NCBI GenBank assembly: GCA_040397785.1
Contig: JBBAVI010000024.1
Span: 1-62,709, forward strand
DNA: 62,709 bases
DNA from: M3007 sp040397785
GTDB taxonomy: Bacteria > Bacteroidota > Bacteroidia > Chitinophagales > Saprospiraceae
Reading direction: 5' to 3'
This document shows positions 57,917-62,709 of the stretch, piece by piece. Each line of letters begins with the position of its first letter. Position 1 is the first letter of the stretch. The translations under genes and the position numbers were made by a program. Below the pieces are notes generated by a model. That model was given only the letters and a program-made list of their open reading frames with translations. It did not search any database and was not told the DNA's origin.

Positions 57917-58160
57917 TTATTGATTCAAAAACACCCGAGCACCCAATGCAACACCTATACTAAATGGATTGCTGTTGTAACTGGCCAGGTTTCCTTTGAA
58001 GGCCTTGTTTACGATATACCGAAAACTGGGCTGAATAAAAAGAAAATGGCCGCATTTCGTTTGATGTTCCCAGCCTAAGCCCAATCCAAAGCCTGGACTG
58101 TTCCTAACTGGCCAGCAAAGTGGGTAGGAAAAACAGGCAAATAAAGGTGATATGCTTCAT
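57917..58160 (-). pseudogene. Outer-membrane beta-barrel gene with internal deletion
   Basis: The minus strand starts with an intact signal peptide (ATG 58160: MKHITFICLFFLPTLLAS) that hits TAG at once. In another frame the sequence continues as the C-terminal strands of an outer-membrane barrel (SPGFGLGLGWEHQTKCGHFL, FIQPSFRYIVNKAFKGNLAS, NPFSIGVALGARVFLNQ, stop). The middle of the gene, perhaps 100-150 residues, has been lost and the junction is out of frame. No other gene is in this 380-bp gap. Confidence 0.72.
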
Positions 58161-58288
58161 CGGATAAATGTTAAGGTGGCTTGAACCCTCAAAGTTAAGA
58201 AATCCGGCAAATAGTTAACCATCCCGCAATATTCCTTTTCCGTACCTTTCGCTTTTATTTTGCTACCCATTAATGATATCGGATTAGG

Positions 58289-59710
58289 ATGGATAAACGG
58301 CTTTTTTTGATGTTTTTTTGCCTGGCTAACGCTTGGCATACCCAGGCGGCCCTAATTTATGGCACCTTTCGCAATGCCTTTTCGAGTGATCGGGTTGGTA
58401 TGATTGTACCGCATTATTATATTGATGGCAAAAGTGACACCTACCGCAGAGAACTGGATTTCAGGATGGAGTTTTCCTTTGAATTCGACTTGACGGAGCC
58501 CCAACTCGTGTTTTTAGAATTCAATGAGGAGCGCTTGCCCTTGTTTCTTTCCCCGAACGATACCCTGGAATTGCGTGCGGATGCTTTTAAATTTCCACTT
58601 GTTGCTCAGTTTTCTGGAAAAGCGGGTGCCAACAACGCGCTGCTCCAAACTTATTTGCGGGAAAACCTGCAAGATTTTGATGAGTTTAACAATGTGCGCT
58701 TTAAAATAGGGCAATGGTGGGCAACCGTGGAGGTTCCGATGAATCAAATGATGGAGGCCTTGTCGCCTGGTCCGTTTCGCGATTCCATGGACCACCGGAA
58801 ATTGGCAGCGACCACCTTATTGGACGAATTTAATACCCAAAATCCCAATGCTTTGAGCAGCGATTTCCGCGCGTTTTTATCTGCTGAAATAACCTATTAT
58901 TGGGCTTACCACCTTTTGGTGTATGGTCATGTGTTTGGAAATATTCACCGGGTAGATGCGCCCTTTTTTGATTTTTTATATGAAGCACCTACCCAGCATC
59001 CGATGATTGGCAGCGAATGGTACCGCCAATATTTGTTGGCATTGATGGCGCGACAACAGTCAAAATCAGATAAAACGGATCGGTTTTGGGCAGGTCAATA
59101 TGAACGCTCCGGAACCTTGCTGGAAGGCAAACCCCTTGCCTTTTTTCGTTCTGAAATGATCAACATCGCATTTTCCATTGAACTTTACCGCGAAATTTTG
59201 CCACTTTTTAACGATTTTATGCAAAATAACCAGGTGCCGGGTTATGATGAAAAGGTGGCCGACTTGTATCAAAAATTTGCAAAAGTCTCCCCCGGAACAC
59301 CCGCACCGCGCTTTTCTGGATTGGATGCCAATGGGAATACCGTCGATTTGTCTCAATTTAAAGGTAAAGTGGTATATTTGAATTTTTGGGCCAGCTGGTG
59401 CGGTTCTTGTATTAAAAAAATGGAGTATTTGAATGCTTTTGTGCCAGATTTTAAGGCAAAAGGCATTGAAATGATCAATATTTCAATCGATGCAAGCCCT
59501 GAAAGCTGGAGAGACGCATTGGCGGCAAGGGCATTCGAGGGATATAATATGTTGGCCAGTGCCGGCAAGCCTCAAAATATCGCAAAGGTTTATAGCGTCG
59601 AAGCCATTCCACAATATTTTATCATTGACGCGAAGGGCGCTTTTGCCGATAAAGCAAGAGGAAACCAGCCGGCCGATATTCGATCGAAGCTATTGGAATT
59701 TGCACACTAA
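58289..59710 (+). CDS. TlpA-like thiol-disulfide reductase with N-terminal DUF4369-like region
   Basis: A 473-residue exported protein (signal peptide MDKRLFLMFFCLANAWHTQA). Residues of about 20-330 form the beta-rich plus helical N-terminal region common in Bacteroidota TlpA-like proteins. Residues of about 332-473 are a TlpA/ResA thioredoxin domain: SPGTPAPRFSGLDANGNTVD, LSQFKGKVVYLNFWASWCGS (active site CGSC, Cys371 and Cys374), MINISIDASPESWRDALAAR and a cis-Pro block AIPQYFIIDAKG. It probably reduces periplasmic disulfides, for example during cytochrome maturation. Confidence 0.87.
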   Translation: MDKRLFLMFFCLANAWHTQAALIYGTFRNAFSSDRVGMIVPHYYIDGKSDTYRRELDFRMEFSFEFDLTEPQLVFLEFNEERLPLFLSPNDTLELRADAFKFPLVAQFSGKAGANNALLQTYLRENLQDFDEFNNVRFKIGQWWATVEVPMNQMMEALSPGPFRDSMDHRKLAATTLLDEFNTQNPNALSSDFRAFLSAEITYYWAYHLLVYGHVFGNIHRVDAPFFDFLYEAPTQHPMIGSEWYRQYLLALMARQQSKSDKTDRFWAGQYERSGTLLEGKPLAFFRSEMINIAFSIELYREILPLFNDFMQNNQVPGYDEKVADLYQKFAKVSPGTPAPRFSGLDANGNTVDLSQFKGKVVYLNFWASWCGSCIKKMEYLNAFVPDFKAKGIEMINISIDASPESWRDALAARAFEGYNMLASAGKPQNIAKVYSVEAIPQYFIIDAKGAFADKARGNQPADIRSKLLEFAH

Positions 59711-59723
59711 TCGCACCCAAAAC

Positions 59724-60473
59724 ATGCTCAACCAACAAAACAACCTTTACCCCAAACTCCAGGAAGCCAAACGACTGGGGGAGAAAAAATTTGCAGTCCT
59801 CCTGGATCCCGACAAACTCCGCCTCAAAAAACTGGAACAAACCCTCGATCTGGCCCTCGAATGTGGTGTTGATTACTTCTTCATCGGCGGCAGCTTGGTG
59901 GTGAATAACATGCTGGATGCACTGCTAACGAATATCCGGCAGCGCTGCGATATTCCCCTGATTCTTTTTCCGGGCAATTCTTTTCAACTGAGTTATCGAG
60001 CCGATGCGCTCCTGTTTTTATCGCTCATCAGTGGCCGTAATCCGGAATTATTGATCGGGCAACACGTTATTTCGGCTCCTTTTCTGAAAATGTCACCCCT
60101 CGAAATCATTTCCACCGGCTATATGCTGATTGATGGCGGCGTAACCACTTCTGTCCAATATATGTCGAATACGTACCCCATTCCGGCAGCAAAGGACGAT
60201 ATTGCGGTGTGTACAGCCCTAGCAGGCGAGATGCTCGGCCTCAAACTCATGTACCTTGATGCCGGTTCGGGCGCCCTCAATCCGGTGTCGGAAAGCATGA
60301 TTGAAGCCGTAAGCAGTGCCATCCAAATACCTTTAATTGTGGGCGGCGGCATTCGTACGCCCGAAAAAGTGGCGGCCAACCTGAAAGCGGGCGCCGATGT
60401 AATTGTGGTGGGTAATGCCCTTGAAAAAGATCCGGTGTTGATCCGGGAGATGGTGGCGGCGGTGGCGGTGTAG
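59724..60473 (+). CDS. GGGP synthase family prenyltransferase (PcrB-like)
   Basis: A 249-residue TIM-barrel enzyme joining glycerol-1-phosphate to a polyprenyl diphosphate, an archaeal-type ether-lipid step. From ATG 59724: FAVLLDPDKLRLKKLEQTLD, DYFFIGGSLVVNNMLDALLT, PLILFPGNSFQLSYRADALL, FLSLISGRNPELLIGQHVIS, STGYMLIDGGVTTSVQYMSN, LKLMYLDAGSGALNPVSESM, PLIVGGGIRTPEKVAANLKA, all matching group II GGGPS proteins. A 78-residue in-frame upstream extension overlaps the TlpA-like gene and is rejected. Bacteroidota members are known; the physiological lipid is unclear. Confidence 0.92.
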   Translation: MLNQQNNLYPKLQEAKRLGEKKFAVLLDPDKLRLKKLEQTLDLALECGVDYFFIGGSLVVNNMLDALLTNIRQRCDIPLILFPGNSFQLSYRADALLFLSLISGRNPELLIGQHVISAPFLKMSPLEIISTGYMLIDGGVTTSVQYMSNTYPIPAAKDDIAVCTALAGEMLGLKLMYLDAGSGALNPVSESMIEAVSSAIQIPLIVGGGIRTPEKVAANLKAGADVIVVGNALEKDPVLIREMVAAVAV

Positions 60474-60476
60474 AGG

Positions 60477-60568
60477 GGAGTTCCGCAGAGTTACGCGGAG
60501 GTACGGAGGTGCACAGAGAAAAACTCCGTGAATCTCCGTACCTCTGTGCTTCTCCGTGGAACCCTTTT
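60477..60568. repeat. Imperfect palindrome, ACGGAG/CACAGAG family, copy 3
   Basis: The left arm (TTCCGCAGAGTTACGCGGAG, GTACGGAGGTGCACAGAG) and right arm (CTCCGTGAATCTCCGTACCT, CTGTGCTTCTCCGTGGAA) flank AAAAA. Same family as 6983-7082 and 37181-37273. It fills the space between the GGGP synthase and rsgA genes and may act as terminator. Confidence 0.85.
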
Positions 60569-60625
60569 TAACCATCATTGAAACTTTCCCCCCAAAACCA
60601 GCGTTTTGAAGCAGAAGAATAGCAT

Positions 60626-61600
60626 ATGCAAACTGGAACCGTTATAAAATCTACCGGAAGTTGGTACGATGTACGCATGGATGCGATAGCGCCTGAAACT
60701 GGCCCTGGTATCGTGTACAAATGCCGCATTATCGGCAAATTCCGCCTCGACAATATCCAACTCACCAACCCGGTAGCGGTAGGAGACCGTGTATCCGTTG
60801 AAACCGACGATGATGCCGGAGAAGGACTGATTAAAAAAATACTGCCCCGCGTCAATTATGTCGTGCGCGCCTCTCCGCGCCGCAAACACGACCTGCACCT
60901 ACTGGCAGCCAACATCGACCAGGCTGTACTCATTGTAACCATCGTAAGCCCCACTGTAAAACCTGGGTTCATCGATCGTTTCCTCGTCATGACCGAGCGC
61001 CATGAAATTCCTGTGACCATCGTATTTAATAAAATGGACTTGTGCGATGAGGAGGACTTGGCCCTTTTCATGGAAATGCGGGAAGTGTACGAAAAAATCG
61101 GCTATCAAGTATTGGCCACCTCCGTGCTGGAGCAACGCGGATTGCAGCCCTTACGCGATACCCTCGTGGGCAAAACCACCCTCGTCAGCGGCCAGTCGGG
61201 CGTAGGCAAAAGCAGCCTCGTCAATGCCATTCAGCCACAAATGGACCTGCGGACCAACGAAATCAGCGATTATTCGGGCAAAGGCCAGCACACCACCACC
61301 TTTGCCGAAATGTTCGAACTCGATTTTGGCGGCCGTATTATCGATACACCGGGGATGAAAACCCTGGGTTTCAACGACAAAGATTCGCACAACATCGCCC
61401 ACAGTTTTCGGGAGTTTTTTGCCCTTTCCAGCAAATGCCGCTTCAGCAGCTCCTGCCTGCACCGCAACGAACCCGGTTGCGCCGTACACGAAGCCCTGCG
61501 CAACGGCGAAGTGAGCGAACTGCGCTTTAGCAATTATTTAGGCATACTGGACGAGGTGGAATCCCAGAATTATTGGGAAAAAGATAAGCGGGTGAATTAA
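60626..61600 (+). CDS. rsgA: Small-subunit ribosome maturation GTPase RsgA
   Basis: A circularly permuted GTPase that checks and releases late 30S assembly intermediates. In 324 residues: an N-terminal OB fold (TGSWYDVRMDAIAPETGPGI), G4 (VFNKMD, about 131-136), G1 P-loop (SGQSGVGKSSLVNAI, about 188-202), G3 (IIDTPGMKTLGF) and the C-terminal zinc finger (KCRFSSSCLHRNEPGCAV, about 269-286). Permutation order G4-G5-G1-G3 is diagnostic. The start at 60626 is ATG, 57 bp after the palindromic repeat. Confidence 0.96.
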   Translation: MQTGTVIKSTGSWYDVRMDAIAPETGPGIVYKCRIIGKFRLDNIQLTNPVAVGDRVSVETDDDAGEGLIKKILPRVNYVVRASPRRKHDLHLLAANIDQAVLIVTIVSPTVKPGFIDRFLVMTERHEIPVTIVFNKMDLCDEEDLALFMEMREVYEKIGYQVLATSVLEQRGLQPLRDTLVGKTTLVSGQSGVGKSSLVNAIQPQMDLRTNEISDYSGKGQHTTTFAEMFELDFGGRIIDTPGMKTLGFNDKDSHNIAHSFREFFALSSKCRFSSSCLHRNEPGCAVHEALRNGEVSELRFSNYLGILDEVESQNYWEKDKRVN

Positions 61601-61663
61601 AGGGGCGCCGCAAATGCCGTCGAAACTTGTAATTTTGTGGGAAAGAAAAATTAACACCCACGC

Positions 61664-61759
61664 ATGTTATCCAATCAAATCAGCGCCTTTGAATACGTTT
61701 CAATCCTGGTTTCCATCATTTTAGGCTTGGGCATCACCCAAATCCTATCCGTGGGCCTG
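61664..61759 (+). pseudogene. N-terminal fragment of a membrane-protein gene
   Basis: From ATG 61664 the frame reads like the first transmembrane segment of a conserved membrane protein (MLSNQISAFEYVSILVSIIL then GLGITQILSVGLA). The similarity ends where the 24-bp inverted repeat begins (61760); beyond that the frame translates palindromic sequence and stops at 61847. I read it as a gene whose remainder was replaced by repeat insertion or deletion. Confidence 0.6.
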
Positions 61760-61935
61760 GCTAGCGCGGGGTTCTACCCCGTGCTCCGATCATTCGGGTT
61801 CTACCCGAGCCAACAAAAACACATAATCGTCAGATTATCAATTATATAGCAGAAGTACTGACGCTGTAAAAATAGCCAGAAATTTTAGGGGTAGAACCCC
61901 AAGGATAGGAACACGGGGTAGAACCCCGCGCTAGC
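61760..61935. repeat. Inverted-repeat element built from GGGGTTCTACCCC units
   Basis: Perfect 24-bp inverted repeats bound the element (61760-61783, starting GCTAGCGCGGGG; 61912-61935, ending CCCCGCGCTAGC). Inside and just outside are further copies of the near-palindrome GGGGTTCTACCCC or its complement (about 61796-61808, 61888-61900) and degenerate AGTAGAACCCC (61998-62008). It follows directly on a broken gene. Confidence 0.85.
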
Positions 61936-62046
61936 GAGGTGGTAAACCTGAAGAATTGGAACCCTGCTCTAGCCTGGAATCCCCACACAAGCCAGTAGAA
62001 CCCCGAACCTTCAATATTCGAAATTCCGTGTTCGATATTCGATATT
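61936..62046. other. Repeat-rich spacer
   Basis: Continues the degenerate GGAACCC/AGAACCCC words and then repeats TCGATATTCGATATTC-type words (about 62018-62046) up to the stop of the dioxygenase gene. No gene visible. Confidence 0.5.
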
Positions 62047-62565
62047 CTATACCACTTCCATCACTGTCCCACACTTCCCACAAGTCCGCAGCGCTTCATC
62101 GGCCATATAGGTGCCGATCGCTTCTTTGATCTGGGTGCCAATATCTTTCAACGGAAAACTTGCCTCGTGCAGCGGATTGCCGCATTTTTCGCAAAACCAC
62201 ATCAATTTATCCATTTCACCTGGGTTGCGCGGGCGCTCCAGCACCAAACCCACGGTACCAGCCGGACGTTGCGGCGAATGTGGTATACGCGCCGGCAACA
62301 AAAACATTTCGCCCTCGCGGATGTCAATGGTTTCCGGCTGACCTTGCTCGTTGATAATTTTTACCTGAATATCGCCTTCCAACTGGTAAAAAAGTTCTTC
62401 CCCATCTTCCCAATGGTAGTCTTTGCGACCATTGGGTCCCCCCACAATCATCACGATAAAGTCGGCATTATCAAGATAAATCTGTTTGTTGCCCACCGGG
62501 GGCTTCAACAAATGACGGTTTTCGTCGATCCAGGCCTGGAGATTGAATGGTTTGGCAATTGGCAT
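62047..62565 (-). CDS. 3-hydroxyanthranilate 3,4-dioxygenase
   Basis: Opens the ring of 3-hydroxyanthranilate to give the precursor of quinolinate in the tryptophan-to-NAD (kynurenine) pathway. The 172 residues are a single cupin with Fe(II) ligands His51 and Glu57 (DYHWEDGEELFYQ) and His96 (ARIPHSPQRP), at the positions expected from the characterised bacterial enzyme. A C-terminal rubredoxin-like site has CEKC (125-128) and CGKC (162-165). The usual symbol varies (nbaC, haaO). nadC in the same window could use its product. The start at ATG 62565 is firm. Confidence 0.94.
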   Translation of the reverse strand: MPIAKPFNLQAWIDENRHLLKPPVGNKQIYLDNADFIVMIVGGPNGRKDYHWEDGEELFYQLEGDIQVKIINEQGQPETIDIREGEMFLLPARIPHSPQRPAGTVGLVLERPRNPGEMDKLMWFCEKCGNPLHEASFPLKDIGTQIKEAIGTYMADEALRTCGKCGTVMEVV

Positions 62566-62604
62566 AAGGCATCAAATTTGGTGAATTCGAACAGCAAATA
62601 TAGT

Positions 62605-62645
62605 AGACTGTTTTTGTCGTTTTACGCCACAACGCAACAAGTCTA
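62605..62645. mobile_element. Deletion remnant of the 162-bp palindromic element
   Basis: It starts AGACT and ends GCAACAAGTCT, and the 35 bases between match one end of copy B (CTGTTTTTGTCGTTTTAC and following). Only 41 bp remain. This shows the element is repeated beyond the pair at the cyclase gene and gives a view of a decayed copy. Confidence 0.7.
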
Positions 62646-62709
62646 TTGGCTTAAAGCAAAAAATACTACGTTTTACTCCGCATGCGAATAATCGGACAAA
62701 TCATTTCCT

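Noticed and set aside
59490..59723. 78-residue N-terminal extension of the GGGP synthase
   Set aside because: It is read from the last part of the TlpA-like gene in another frame; the family starts at MLNQQNNLYPKLQEAKRLG.

Overview
The window looks like a chromosomal scaffold from an uncultured or draft-assembled member of the Bacteroidota, most likely the Saprospiria/Chitinophagia side of the phylum. Several independent signs support this. Secreted proteins end in type IX secretion (T9SS) sorting domains. Many genes are preceded by the Bacteroidota -7 promoter motif TAnnTTTG, twice with TTG exactly 20 bp upstream. The gene set (fused isobutyryl-CoA mutase IcmF, GGGP-synthase family, 3-hydroxyanthranilate dioxygenase plus NadC, DUF3127, single-chain SdaA) is familiar from that group. 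A run of 100 N (19409-19508) marks a scaffold join.

Layout. 1-7.8 kb: methylglyoxal synthase, a large T9SS-exported HYR/dockerin-like protein, then a four-gene unit of SGNH hydrolase, NodU/CmcH-type O-carbamoyltransferase, a 49-residue SxtK/DUF5989-like protein and an SxtJ-like membrane protein; then a prolyl-hydroxylase-type dioxygenase. 7.8-18.7 kb: DbpA-like helicase, XRE-cupin regulator, a gene remnant, a PKD/YCF48-type T9SS protein, a membrane protein, an OmpA protein, a TonB-dependent receptor and a T9SS-exported phosphodiesterase. 18.9-21.5 kb: a TerB-like protein, the assembly gap, a Ro60/Rsr (TROVE-vWA) protein and, directly behind it, a structured RNA containing a circularly permuted tRNA mimic, which I read as a YrlA-type bacterial Y RNA. 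21.5-27.6 kb: ruvX, def, glyA and a pair of overlapping exported-protein genes. 27.6-30.7 kb: a tight operon with its own strong promoter encoding a J-domain/pseudokinase fusion, a vWA protein and a divergent PurA-like enzyme; I know of no described system of this composition. 30.7-46 kb: a frameshifted SRPBCC gene with marR and a peroxiredoxin, dinB, lgt, DUF1015, a TPR-adenylate cyclase flanked by two inverted copies of a 162-bp mobile-looking palindrome, sdaA, icmF, a BamA/TamA-like protein and a glycosyltransferase. 46-62.7 kb: thioredoxins, hisS, a cation/proton antiporter, a peptide-binding protein, DUF3127, M15 peptidase, nadC, dioxygenase, TlpA-like protein, GGGP synthase, rsgA and 3-hydroxyanthranilate dioxygenase, with two or three degraded genes between them.

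The two most notable systems are the Ro60-Y RNA pair (a known class, here with its RNA visible) and the J-pseudokinase/vWA/PurA-like operon (apparently undescribed). The second theme is the intergenic space, which is unusually rich in families of large imperfect palindromes: at least five families, several present in two or three copies, including a 162-bp element found twice in opposite orientation and once as a short remnant. All homology statements come from motif recognition by eye; no database search was run.
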